In this document: positions 16,034 to 26,155 of the stretch, piece after piece
How positions within the stretch are numbered: position 1 is the first letter of the stretch
Layout of the letters: the number at the start of each line of letters is the position of its first letter
Source of the DNA: Galactobacter sp052108535
GTDB lineage: Bacteria > Actinomycetota > Actinomycetes > Actinomycetales > Micrococcaceae
Length of the DNA: 64,000 bases
Direction of reading: 5' to 3'
NCBI GenBank assembly: GCA_052108535.1
Contig: JBQDZM010000003.1
Coordinates: forward strand, 81,722 to 145,721
The notes under the pieces: model-generated
Database searches by the model: none
The model's input: the letters and a program-made list of their open reading frames with translations, nothing else
Told to the model about the DNA's origin: nothing
Translations under genes and position numbers: made by a program

Positions 16034-18646
16034 TCACGCAACGATCTCGGCTTCTTCCGCGCCTCCGCGAAGCACCACGAGGCCCTTGGCCTGCTCAGCG
16101 TCGACGTCAACGACCACGTCATCGCCGTCCATCACCTCACCGGCCAGCAGTCGCCGCGCCAGCTTGTCGCCGATTTCACGCTGCACCAGGCGGCGCAACG
16201 GGCGGGCACCAAACGCGGGGTCATACCCGGTCAGCGCCAACCAGTCGCGGGCAGCATCGGTGACCGTCAGCTTCAGGCGGCGATCCGCCAGACGGGACTG
16301 CATGGAGTCCACCTGCAGGTCCACGATCCGGCCCAGGTCCTCCAACGACAGCGGGTCAAACATAATGATGTCGTCCAGGCGGTTCAGGAACTCCGGCTTG
16401 AAGGAGGAGTTCACCACACCCATGACGGCATGACGCTTGGCGTCGTCGGTCAGTTCTGCGTCGACCAGGAACTGCGACCCCAGGTTGGAGGTCAGCACCA
16501 GGATCACGTTGCGGAAGTCCACGGTGCGCCCTTGGCCGTCCGTCAGGCGGCCGTCGTCCAGCACCTGCAGCAGGATGTCGAAGACCTCGGGGTGGGCCTT
16601 CTCGACCTCGTCGAGCAGCACCACCGAGTACGGGCGGCGGCGCACGGCCTCGGTCAGCTGACCGCCCTCGTCGTAGCCCACGTATCCGGGAGGGGCACCG
16701 ACCAGACGGGAGACCGAGTGCTTCTCGGAGTACTCGCTCATGTCGATGCGCACCATGGCACGCGGATCGTCGAAGAGGAAGTCCGCAAGGGACTTAGCCA
16801 GCTCCGTCTTACCCACACCGGTTGGCCCCAGGAACAGGAAGGAACCGGTGGGACGCTCCGGGTCGGAGAGGCCCGCGCGGGAGCGACGCACGGCGTCGGA
16901 CACCGCCGCGACAGCGGCCTTTTGGCCGATCAGGTGCTCACCGAGATGGTCCTCCATCTCCAGCAGCTTCTGGCTCTCGCCCTGCAGCATGCGTCCGGCA
17001 GGGATGCCAGTCCAGGCAGAGATGACCTCAGCTATGTCGTCCGCTGTGACCTCCTCGGACACCATGCGGTCTGCAGCTTCCGTCTTCTGCTCGTCCTCTG
17101 CGGCTGCGAGCTGCTGCTCCAACTGCGGGATCTCGCCGTAGAGGATGCGTGAGGCCTCTCCCAGGTCGCCCTGACGCTGAGCCACATCCGCCTGTGAGCG
17201 CAGGTCATCCAACTTGGCGCGCAGGTCACCGGCGGAGTTCAGCGTGGCCTTTTCGGCTTCCCAACGGGCGTTGAGCGCGGCGAGTTTTTCCTTCTCGTCG
17301 GCCATTTCGGCGCGCAGCGCCTCCAAGCGCTCCACCGACGCCGGGTCGGTCTCATCCTTGAGGGCAAGTTCCTCCATGGTCATGCGGTCCACGCTGCGGC
17401 GGAGCACGTCGATTTCCTCCGGTGCGGAGTCGATTTCCATGCGCAGACGCGACGCGGCCTCGTCCACCAGGTCGATGGCCTTGTCCGGGAGCTGCCGACC
17501 GGAGATGTAGCGGTCAGACAAGGCCGCCGCAGCCACCAACGCGGAGTCGGCGATACCGACCTTGTGGTGGGCCTCGTAGCGTTCCTTCAGGCCGCGCAGA
17601 ATGGCGATGGAGTCATCCACGGAAGGCTCACCGACGTAGACCTGCTGGAAGCGACGTTCCAGGGCGGGGTCCTTCTCGATGTTCTCGCGGTACTCATCCA
17701 GCGTCGTTGCGCCGATCAGGCGCAGTTCGCCACGAGCCAGCATGGGCTTGAGCATATTGCCCGCATCCATGGAGCCCTCCGATGCACCCGCACCAACCAC
17801 GGTGTGGATCTCGTCGATGAAGGTGACGACTTGCCCGTCGGAGTTCTTGATCTCCTCCAGGACCGCCTTGAGGCGTTCCTCGAACTCGCCGCGGTACTTG
17901 GCGCCGGCCACCATGGATCCCAGGTCGAGGGAGATGAGGCGCTTGCCGCGCAGGGATTCGGGGACGTCGCCCGCGACCATGCGTTGAGCCAGGCCCTCCA
18001 CGACGGCGGTCTTGCCTACACCGGGTTCACCGATCAGGACGGGGTTGTTCTTGGTGCGGCGAGAGAGCACCTGGACCACGCGGCGGATCTCTTGGTCACG
18101 GCCGATCACCGGGTCCAGGTCACCGGAGGCGGCGATCTCCGTCAGGTCGGTGCCGTACTTCTCCAGGGCCTGGAAGGTGCCCTCGGGGTCGGCGTTGTCC
18201 ACCTTGCGCTCGCCACGCACCGTGGTGAGGGCGGCAGTCAGTGCTTCAACGGTGGCGCCCGCCTCGCGCAGGGCCTCGCCAGCACGGGTCTGGTCTGCCG
18301 CCAGGCCGATCAGCAGGTGCTCGGTGGAGACGTACGAGTCGCCGTTGCGCTCCGCGGCCTGCTGGGCGGCGGAAACCACCTGCAGCGTCTGACGCGAGAA
18401 CTGGGCTTGAGCCACGGAAGAGCCCGAGCTCTTGGGTAGCGCGTGGATGGCCGCGGAGGCCTGCACCGAGACCGCATCCGGGTCGCCGCCTGCAGCCTTG
18501 AGCAGGGCCACCGCGACGGATTCGCGCTGGTCCATCAGGGCCTTGAGCAGGTGTGCCGGTTCGATCTGGGGGTTGCCCGCGGTCGAGGCATTCATGCCTG
18601 CTGCGGAGAGCGCCTCCTGGCTCTTGGTGGTGAATTTGGCGTCCAC
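16034..18646 (-). CDS. clpB: ClpB disaggregase
   Basis: Hsp100 AAA+ ATPase, 870 aa, rescues aggregated proteins with DnaK. N-domain residues 1-145; NBD1 with Walker A GEPGVGKTA near 206 and Walker B VTFIDEIHT; the coiled-coil M domain about 400-540 rich in EKLAAL-type heptads; NBD2 with GPTGVGKTE near 610 and DEVEKAH; C-terminal arginine finger region GARPLRRLVQ. GTG start at 18646 with AGGAAGGAG ribosome site. The upstream HAIR-like operator places it in the HspR regulon with dnaK. Confidence 0.96.
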   Translation of the reverse strand: MDAKFTTKSQEALSAAGMNASTAGNPQIEPAHLLKALMDQRESVAVALLKAAGGDPDAVSVQASAAIHALPKSSGSSVAQAQFSRQTLQVVSAAQQAAERNGDSYVSTEHLLIGLAADQTRAGEALREAGATVEALTAALTTVRGERKVDNADPEGTFQALEKYGTDLTEIAASGDLDPVIGRDQEIRRVVQVLSRRTKNNPVLIGEPGVGKTAVVEGLAQRMVAGDVPESLRGKRLISLDLGSMVAGAKYRGEFEERLKAVLEEIKNSDGQVVTFIDEIHTVVGAGASEGSMDAGNMLKPMLARGELRLIGATTLDEYRENIEKDPALERRFQQVYVGEPSVDDSIAILRGLKERYEAHHKVGIADSALVAAAALSDRYISGRQLPDKAIDLVDEAASRLRMEIDSAPEEIDVLRRSVDRMTMEELALKDETDPASVERLEALRAEMADEKEKLAALNARWEAEKATLNSAGDLRAKLDDLRSQADVAQRQGDLGEASRILYGEIPQLEQQLAAAEDEQKTEAADRMVSEEVTADDIAEVISAWTGIPAGRMLQGESQKLLEMEDHLGEHLIGQKAAVAAVSDAVRRSRAGLSDPERPTGSFLFLGPTGVGKTELAKSLADFLFDDPRAMVRIDMSEYSEKHSVSRLVGAPPGYVGYDEGGQLTEAVRRRPYSVVLLDEVEKAHPEVFDILLQVLDDGRLTDGQGRTVDFRNVILVLTSNLGSQFLVDAELTDDAKRHAVMGVVNSSFKPEFLNRLDDIIMFDPLSLEDLGRIVDLQVDSMQSRLADRRLKLTVTDAARDWLALTGYDPAFGARPLRRLVQREIGDKLARRLLAGEVMDGDDVVVDVDAEQAKGLVVLRGGAEEAEIVA

Positions 18647-18736
18647 GTGAGCTCCTTCCTTTGTCAGCTGACGGACTGCGTCCGCCGGGCCATGCCCGAC
18701 GGCTGGTGCCCGCCTGAGCGGCGGGCCTCCTCTGAA

Positions 18737-18757
18737 CTTGAGTCTACTCTGCTCAAC
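18737..18757 (-). promoter_or_regulatory. HAIR-like HspR operator upstream of clpB
   Basis: CTTGAGT-N7-GCTCAAC, 12 of 14 positions of the HspR consensus CTTGAGT-N7-ACTCAAG. On the minus strand it overlaps a TAGACT -10 candidate, 91 nt upstream of the clpB start. Confidence 0.65.
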
Positions 18758-18800
18758 TCTGTGTGGCGGAGGTTTATTCCGTGCCGACTGGGGCACTTCC

Positions 18801-19132
18801 TCAGGGCCCGGCTTCCACGGTCAGGCCGCCCTTCCGACACGGGCACCCTCTCAGGGCCGGGTTTCCACCACCAGGCCGCCTTCCCCACACGGACGCCCCC
18901 TCAGGGCCCGGTTTCCACCACCAGGCCGCCTTCTGCCATACGTAAAGGTGGCCTGCACGTGGATCGCGGGGGTGCGGTGAACCGGCCCATCCCGACACGG
19001 GCACCTCCCCCAGGGCCCGGTTTCCACCACCAGGCCACCCTTCCCACAGCGACGCCCTCTCCAGGCCCGGTTTCCACCACAAGGCCTCGTTCTGCCATAC
19101 GTAAAGGCGGCCTGCACGTGGATCGCGGGGGC
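18801..19132. repeat. tandem array of about 50-bp palindrome-containing repeats
   Basis: Five copies of a unit starting CAGGGCCCGGTTTCCACCAC, at 18801, 18851, 18901, 19010 and 19061. The first three have an exact 50-bp period. Copies 3 and 5 carry an additional tail, CATACGTAAAGGCGGCCTGC and then a TGGATCGCGGG end. The AGGCCGCCTT before and the AAGGCGGCCT after the loop form a stem of about 10 bp. The region from the clpB start to 19282 has no credible gene; reading frames through it only translate the repeat. Confidence 0.8.
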
Positions 19133-19282
19133 GGAGAATCAGACACCGCAACGCCGGTGACATGAACGTCGCGGCAACGCGGGAGCCATGGAACGTCGCG
19201 GCAGCGTGCCGGAACCTCCTTGCAGACAACACCGAGCCCCTGCTGTAGATTTCCCGCATCACTCGATGACGTGAGGTGCAGC

Positions 19283-19708
19283 ATGAACCGATTGCTACTC
19301 AGAGCCACCGGCGTCGTGGCCGCCGCTAGTCTCGGCTTCGCGGCCACCGGCTGCTGCGGATCCGACCCCGAGCCCACTGCGAAGGACACCCCGACGAAGT
19401 CCGCCGACACGCAGGTCCCGTGGATCTCCTTCGAGCAGAGCGAGCCCGGAGGCGACGGCGCACTCATCACCGGGAAGCTCGTGGAAAAGAGTGGCTGCCT
19501 GGCCGTCCAATCAGACGGCAGCGACGAGGTCTGGTTCCTGGCCTTCAGCACCTCGGACCCTCGCCCGGAGAAACTCGCAGTCGGTGACAACGTCGAGCTC
19601 GGAGGCGGATTCCATGAAGACGCAGAGGCACTCTCCGGTCACGACTACATCTTCCCCGAATCCTGCGGGGAAGGCGTCGACAAGCTCGCCGTCGTGGCCT
19701 TGGAATAG
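19283..19708 (+). CDS. secreted lipoprotein of unknown function
   Basis: A 141-aa protein. Signal peptide MNRLLLRATGVVAAASLGFA followed by lipobox ATGC, giving a lipid-modified Cys at about residue 24, and then a short acidic/Thr-rich linker. The mature part has two further cysteines (SGCLAVQ and PESCGEG) that could pair, and no motif I recognise. ATG at 19283 with a GAGG ribosome site 7 nt upstream. Convergent with the next lipoprotein. Confidence 0.65.
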   Translation: MNRLLLRATGVVAAASLGFAATGCCGSDPEPTAKDTPTKSADTQVPWISFEQSEPGGDGALITGKLVEKSGCLAVQSDGSDEVWFLAFSTSDPRPEKLAVGDNVELGGGFHEDAEALSGHDYIFPESCGEGVDKLAVVALE

Positions 19709-19729
19709 CCCCCCAAGTTCAAAAACGCC

Positions 19730-19763
19730 GATGGCCCGCATCCAGATAACGATGCGGGCCATC
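19730..19763. terminator. bidirectional terminator between two lipoprotein genes
   Basis: A 13-bp perfect stem GATGGCCCGCATC with an 8-nt loop. AAAAA lies on its left, giving a T run after the hairpin for the minus-strand gene. Confidence 0.8.
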
Positions 19764-19781
19764 CCGGGCCGCGTTCACTCC

Positions 19782-20489
19782 TTACGGGGACGAGAGCTTC
19801 GCCAGCTGCGCGTCCGCGATCTGCTGGGCCACTTCCGCATCCACGTCCTTGGTCTCGACGAGCAGGTGGTTGGCGCCCCAGTCCCCTGCCGCCACACTGA
19901 GAACAGTTCCACCCGTCACCACGGACACGCCGGAGAGACCACGCTGGACGGGTGAAACCGAGTCCGGTTCAGCCACGGTTCCGGAGCAGGTATCGGAAAC
20001 CAGGCTCAGACCCTGCGCGGCCTCGACATCGGCTCGAGTCGTGAAGATCGTGATCTTGACCGTACCGGCCTTCGACGTTCCAGTTGCCTCCGGCGGCACC
20101 GTGGCCGACGCCTCGGCACCGGAAAGGACGGTCGCCTTCTGCTTCTGTGCGCCGCGAATCGCGGTGGAGCACTCGGCCGGCACGCCAGTGACATCGGACA
20201 GCGTCCGCCCCAGATTCATCCGCTGCGCCCCGACCCGCTTCTCCTTGTACCCCTCCACGCCACCAGGGAACTCGTCAGCGGTCAGAACCTTCTGCTTGGA
20301 CTGAGCCACTGTGAGCGCCTTCGTGGGGATCCCCGCACCCTCATTGACAGCATGCTGTCCACTGCCCGACGGCGTGGGTGCCACTTCTCCGCCCGAACCG
20401 CCGCAGGCGGTCAGCGCCAGGGCGGCCGCGGCCGCCATCGCGAGGCCGGCACCCAGGCCGGGCACGCGTCGTCGAGCATTGTTGGTCAT
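19782..20489 (-). CDS. lipoprotein of unknown function
   Basis: A 235-aa protein with signal peptide and lipobox LTAC (Cys at about 28), then a Gly/Ser/Pro linker. The mature domain begins TKALTVAQSKQKVLTADEFP and contains two cysteines (PAECSTAI, SDTCSGTV) placed about 65 residues apart, a layout reminiscent of extracellular sensor domains of PknH_C type; I regard that as a weak similarity. Start ATG 20489; the ribosome site is weak. Confidence 0.6.
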   Translation of the reverse strand: MTNNARRRVPGLGAGLAMAAAAALALTACGGSGGEVAPTPSGSGQHAVNEGAGIPTKALTVAQSKQKVLTADEFPGGVEGYKEKRVGAQRMNLGRTLSDVTGVPAECSTAIRGAQKQKATVLSGAEASATVPPEATGTSKAGTVKITIFTTRADVEAAQGLSLVSDTCSGTVAEPDSVSPVQRGLSGVSVVTGGTVLSVAAGDWGANHLLVETKDVDAEVAQQIADAQLAKLSSP

Positions 20490-20591
20490 GTTCCCACTCA
20501 CTTCGCGACCCACTCCTCAACGTTTGCGTAGGCTACATCCATCCTGCCCGCCCGTGGGGCGCCGGTCCAATCCCCGGTATCCTTGGGAGGC

Positions 20592-21464
20592 GTGACTGAT
20601 CAGCCCGAATCCACCCAGAACCACCGCCGCCAACCCATCCAGGGCCGCGCGGCCACCGACCCCACGTTCCACAGGGCCGAGCCAGTCAGCTTTGTTCGCC
20701 GTGGCGACCGCATGACCACCGGCCAGCAGCGTGCCTGGGACTCGATGAAGGACACCGTCCTGATCGATGTCCCCCGCCACCACGCCTCCACCTCGATCCT
20801 GCCCGGCGCGGACATCGACGTTCCCGGGGCGTTCGAGAACCCGTCCGCACCGTTGACCGTGGAAATCGGTTCCGGATTGGGCGAGGCCACCGCACATGCC
20901 GCGGCCGAACATCCCGAGCGGAACTTCCTGGCCGTGGAGGTCTACACCCCCGGCCTCGCCAAGCTCATGGAGGAGATCGCCAACCGCGGCCTGCAGAACG
21001 TGCGTTGCATGCAGGCCAACGCACCCGAAGTGTTGGACATCGCGCTGAAACCGGCCCAGGTGGACGAACTCTGGGTGTACTTCTCCGACCCGTGGCACAA
21101 GAAGCGCCACCACAAGCGGCGCCTGATCACGGAGGCCTTCGCGGATCGTGCCGCCCGCGTCCTCCGCCCCGGTGGCGTGTGGCGGTTGGCCACCGACTGG
21201 TCCAACTACGCGGAACAGATGCGCCAGATCATCACCGACTCCCCCAAGTTCGACAACCCGCACGCAGGAGAACTCACCGGAGAAGAGTCTCCCTTGACGG
21301 ACATCCGCCGCAAGGAGATCGAGAAGCGCGAGGCCGATCCGACCTTCGTGGACGAGATCGGCGGCTGGGCGCCACGCTATGCGGGGCGAACACTGACCAG
21401 CTTCGAGGCCAAGGCTGGCCGGGCAGGGCGGAACATCTTCGATCTCACCGCCGTGCGGCGCTGA
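20592..21464 (+). CDS. trmB: tRNA (guanine-N7)-methyltransferase
   Basis: SAM-dependent methylation of G46 in tRNA variable loops. 290 aa: a poorly conserved 80-residue N-terminal extension, then the SAM motif TVEIGSGLGEAT, NFLAVEVYTPGL, the catalytic region DELWVYFSDPWHKKRHHKRR and GGVWRLATDWSNYAEQM. GTG start at 20592, with GGGAGG just before it and a TATCCT hexamer 8 nt upstream, so initiation could be led or leaderless. Confidence 0.93.
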   Translation: MTDQPESTQNHRRQPIQGRAATDPTFHRAEPVSFVRRGDRMTTGQQRAWDSMKDTVLIDVPRHHASTSILPGADIDVPGAFENPSAPLTVEIGSGLGEATAHAAAEHPERNFLAVEVYTPGLAKLMEEIANRGLQNVRCMQANAPEVLDIALKPAQVDELWVYFSDPWHKKRHHKRRLITEAFADRAARVLRPGGVWRLATDWSNYAEQMRQIITDSPKFDNPHAGELTGEESPLTDIRRKEIEKREADPTFVDEIGGWAPRYAGRTLTSFEAKAGRAGRNIFDLTAVRR

Positions 21465-21525
21465 ACTTCGCTGGGCTGAACCTCGCCGCGCTGAACCGCG
21501 CTGCCGGTCTCGCAAAGAAATGACG

Positions 21526-21567
21526 GAGGGCGGGTGCGGAATCCGAAGACTCAACGCACCCGCCCTC
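21526..21567. terminator. bidirectional terminator trmB/hspR
   Basis: A 13-bp perfect stem GAGGGCGGGTGCG with a 16-nt loop between convergent trmB and the dnaK operon end; the minus-strand exit is T-rich. Confidence 0.7.
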
Positions 21568-21702
21568 ACCGCGTCCAGGGGTGGTGTGAACGGCGCTGGG
21601 GGGGCTGGCCGTTCAACTTGGACGCGTCACGGTGGCCACGATGGGGGGATGCGGCCACCACTTGGTTAGCCTATCGCCTTTTGCGCGTGCAACGTCAAGT
21701 TG

Positions 21703-22179
21703 TCAGCCTCTCTTCTGTGCCTGAGACCTGGAACTCGGCCCTGCGGTGAGCTCAAACGGCCTCTGCCGCGTGACCTGCTCCCACAAGAAGGCAGCCCGTG
21801 CCCTGGCCAGACGAGCCGACTCCACGGACACCTCACCGGTAGCACCGGCCCTGAACACCCTGCTCTGACCGTCCGCCTGCGCCCTGTCCCGCCAGTGCAT
21901 CACGGATGCCCGCAGCACCTGAATCTCCTCACGCAACTGCTCGGCCTGTGATTCGAGATCAAGCACCCGTCGCGCACCCTCCAACGAGATGCCCTCGTTG
22001 GAGAGTTCCTGCACACGCCGCAACCGGGCGATGTCCGCGGCGCTGTAGCGACGGTGCCTGCCACCCTGTCGCCGAGGGACCACGAGCCCCATGCGGTCGT
22101 ACTGCCGCAGGGTCTGAGGGTGCACATGGGCCAACTGCGCGGCCACGGAGATCACGTAGATCGGGTCATTGCGTTCCAT
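21703..22179 (-). CDS. hspR: HspR heat-shock repressor
   Basis: MerR-family repressor, 158 aa, last gene of dnaK-grpE-dnaJ-hspR. N-terminal winged helix: YVISVAAQLAHVHPQTLRQYDRMGLV with the GGRHRRYSAADIARLRRVQ wing; then the coiled coil to about residue 95; the C-terminal 60 residues are more variable. In Streptomyces and mycobacteria HspR binds HAIR sites together with DnaK as co-repressor. HAIR sites are visible before dnaK and clpB in this window. Confidence 0.93.
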   Translation of the reverse strand: MERNDPIYVISVAAQLAHVHPQTLRQYDRMGLVVPRRQGGRHRRYSAADIARLRRVQELSNEGISLEGARRVLDLESQAEQLREEIQVLRASVMHWRDRAQADGQSRVFRAGATGEVSVESARLARARAAFLWEQVTRQRPFELTAGPSSRSQAQKRG

Positions 22180-22227
22180 CGTGCCTCACCACCTTCCTCC
22201 TCAGGATCCCATAGGACTCGCACCGGT

Positions 22228-23211
22228 TCAGAGCGCTGCGCGCGCCGCCAGGTCCTTGCGAGGGTCCTCACCGGCGGTGGCCTCAGCGAAGGCCTCCAGC
22301 GCGGCCTTGGCCTCCTTGCTCAGCCGCGAGGGGACCGCCACGTCCAACACCACGTACACGTCACCGGACTTCTTGGCCGTCTTCACTCCCCTGCCGCGCA
22401 GGCGCAGGGTTTTCCCGGACTGCGATCCGGCAGGAACCTTCACCTTGACCTGATCACCGTGGATGGTCGGCACGGAGACCTGGCCTCCCATGGCCGCCTC
22501 CACGAAGGTCACAGGCACGTGCACCGTGATGTCGTTGCCGTCCCGCTTAAAGAAGGGGTGCTCCTTGACCCTGACCTTGACCATGAGGTCACCGGGACCC
22601 GCCGCACCGGCTTGTCCCTTGCCCTTGGCCCGCACGGATTGACCGTCGCGGATACCGGCAGGGATCCGCACGTCGATCGTGGCCCCGCTGGGTTCCCGCA
22701 ACCCGATCGTGGTGCCCTCAATGGAGCCCTTGAAGGAGATGCTGGTCTCCGCGTGCCGGTCGGCACCGCGCTGCGGCTGCTGCTGGAAGCCGCCGCCGAA
22801 GCCCCCGCCTCCGCCACCGAACATGCCGCCGAAGAGGTCGCTCAGGTCCGGGCCGTCGGCACCGTTGGTGGAATAGCGCATCCGCTGCCCGCCTCCGCCA
22901 CCGAACATGCCACCGAAGACGTCGTCGAACCCACCGGCGCCGCCGGGGCCACCGCCCGCCTGGAAGCGGGCGCCGCTACCCATGGCGCGAATCGCGTCGT
23001 ACTGCTGGCGCTCCTCAGGATCCGAGAGCACCGAGTTGGCCTCGGTGATGTCCTTGAACCGCTGCTCGGCAGCGGCATCCCCCGGATTCGTGTCCGGGTG
23101 GTTCTGACGCGCCAGCTTCCGGTACGCCTTCTTGATCTCCGCGGCATCGGCGTCCTTGGACACACCGAGCACCGCGTAGAAGTCCTTGTCCACCCAGTCC
23201 TGACTGGCCAT
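22228..23211 (-). CDS. dnaJ: DnaJ-type co-chaperone lacking zinc finger
   Basis: 327 aa. J domain residues 6-70 with the essential HPD tripeptide in ARQNHPDTNP; a long Gly/Phe-rich linker with FGGMFGGGGGG; then two C-terminal beta domains starting at ADRHAETSISFKGSIEGTT. No CxxCxGxG zinc motifs, so it is the CbpA-like type II form usual for the actinobacterial dnaK operon. GGAGG ribosome site. Preceded by a strong hairpin in the grpE-dnaJ spacer. Confidence 0.94.
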   Translation of the reverse strand: MASQDWVDKDFYAVLGVSKDADAAEIKKAYRKLARQNHPDTNPGDAAAEQRFKDITEANSVLSDPEERQQYDAIRAMGSGARFQAGGGPGGAGGFDDVFGGMFGGGGGQRMRYSTNGADGPDLSDLFGGMFGGGGGGFGGGFQQQPQRGADRHAETSISFKGSIEGTTIGLREPSGATIDVRIPAGIRDGQSVRAKGKGQAGAAGPGDLMVKVRVKEHPFFKRDGNDITVHVPVTFVEAAMGGQVSVPTIHGDQVKVKVPAGSQSGKTLRLRGRGVKTAKKSGDVYVVLDVAVPSRLSKEAKAALEAFAEATAGEDPRKDLAARAAL

Positions 23212-23268
23212 GTGGGCGCCTCCAACACAACAGGATCGATTACTTCATGAAAATTCTTGGATGTGGCA

Positions 23269-23299
23269 GCGGTGGGGTAACTCATCGTTACCCCACCGC
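23269..23299. repeat. perfect hairpin in the grpE-dnaJ spacer
   Basis: A 13-bp stem GCGGTGGGGTAAC with loop TCATC; a smaller ACCCGCG/CGCGGGT stem with TCA loop stands at 23307-23323. They lie inside the operon, between grpE stop and dnaJ start. Confidence 0.75.
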
Positions 23300-23331
23300 C
23301 CACGGGACCCGCGTCACGCGGGTTTAAGCGA

Positions 23332-23895
23332 TCACTCGCCGTCTGACACCATGACCTGAGCGGCCCTAAGGACGCGGTCACCGCGCTTGAAGCCCACCCG
23401 CAGCACCATGCCGACGTGGTCGGCAGGGATCTCCGGGACCGGCTGACGCAGCAGCGCCTCATGGACCGCAGGATCGAACTCCACGCCGATCTCGTTCACC
23501 TTCTCCAGGCCGAGACCCGCGAGCGCGGCGTCCAGCTTGGTGGCGATCGAGGCGAACGGGCCGTCCTCGAGGTCACCCGCGGAACGGGCGGCCTCGATGT
23601 CATCCAGCACTGGGATCAGTGCGGACACTGCGGCGTTGAGACCGTTCTCCTTGGCCTGCGTCTTGTCACGTTCGACCCGACGCCGGTAGTTGGTGAATTC
23701 GGCCTGCAGTCGCAGCAGGTCCGTCTTCAGTTCCTCGGCTGCAGGGTCGGAGGACTCCTCCTCACCCTGCTCCGCAGCTGCGGCGTCGAGGATCTGCTCG
23801 GCCTGGCTCAGCGCATCGGCACCCTCGGCGTCGTTAGCTTCTGCCGGCTCTTCCTCCGGGTTGCCCTGCTCTGGGTTCAGTTCCTCGTTGCTCAT
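23332..23895 (-). CDS. grpE: nucleotide exchange factor GrpE
   Basis: 187 aa, releases ADP from DnaK. Acidic disordered N-terminus (residues 1-50), long helix with LLRLQAEFTNYRRRVERDK, then the beta domain with FDPAVHEALLRQP and GFKRGDRVLRAAQVMVSD. Start ATG at 23895. Thirteen nt downstream of dnaK. Confidence 0.95.
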   Translation of the reverse strand: MSNEELNPEQGNPEEEPAEANDAEGADALSQAEQILDAAAAEQGEEESSDPAAEELKTDLLRLQAEFTNYRRRVERDKTQAKENGLNAAVSALIPVLDDIEAARSAGDLEDGPFASIATKLDAALAGLGLEKVNEIGVEFDPAVHEALLRQPVPEIPADHVGMVLRVGFKRGDRVLRAAQVMVSDGE

Positions 23896-23908
23896 AGCGT
23901 GTGGTGCC

Positions 23909-25768
<1,860 letters not shown>

Positions 25769-25827
25769 GGTGTTCCTACTTCCTACTCGGTTCAAGAGTT
25801 CGTGGCCTGCAGGTCCGTCGCCGGACC

Positions 25828-25848
25828 CTTGAGCCATCTGAACTCAAG
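25828..25848 (-). promoter_or_regulatory. HAIR operator 1 of dnaK
   Basis: CTTGAGC-N7-ACTCAAG, 13 of 14 consensus positions of the HspR-binding repeat, 60 nt before the dnaK ATG. Confidence 0.85.
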
Positions 25849-25881
25849 TCTTGAACAGCCCCTCCAGGACTGTCAAATTAA

Positions 25882-25902
25882 CTTGAGCTGAGGTGACTCA
25901 AC
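25882..25902 (-). promoter_or_regulatory. HAIR operator 2 and promoter of dnaK
   Basis: CTTGAGC-N7-ACTCAAC, 12 of 14 positions. Read on the minus strand its TTGAGT half can serve as the -35, with TAATTT as -10 after a 15-nt spacer, so repressor binding would block RNA polymerase directly. Confidence 0.75.
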
Positions 25903-26009
25903 TTTGGCCTTTGCTCTATACAACCGGGCGCCGTCGGATTTCATTCCGCCAGGGTTACCACGTTTTTCGTGACCCTCGTCACTCGTGCATTCGCCACCTG
26001 GCGCTTGCC

Positions 26010-26131
26010 ATGCCCGACGGCCCGTGGCCGCACCCGCTGCGGCCTCGCCGAGCGCGACCCGCCGTGGCGCCGCGGCGCCACGGCGGGAGGCGAGTATGAC
26101 GAACCTAGGCGGGGACACTGTCGTCGGGCAT
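26010..26131. repeat. nested palindromes between dnaK and methyltransferase genes
   Basis: Outer arms ATGCCCGAC (26010-26018) and GTCGGGCAT (26123-26131) enclose CTCGCC/GGCGAG (26044-26049 and 26089-26094) and a perfect 30-bp palindrome CCCGCCGTGGCGCCG plus complement (26058-26087). No gene. Lies upstream of the methyltransferase promoter and of the dnaK promoter on the other strand. Confidence 0.7.
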
Positions 26132-26142
26132 TGTCACCGACC

Positions 26143-26148
26143 TAACGT
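26143..26148 (+). promoter_or_regulatory. -10 element of methyltransferase gene
   Basis: TAACGT ends 7 nt before the ATG at 26156; leaderless arrangement. Confidence 0.45.
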
Positions 26149-26155
26149 GATGCGC

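Noticed and set aside
18801..19132. CRISPR-like array of 50-bp repeats
   Set aside because: The repeated unit itself fills the period; there are no unique spacers of constant size between short identical repeats, and no cas genes in the window.
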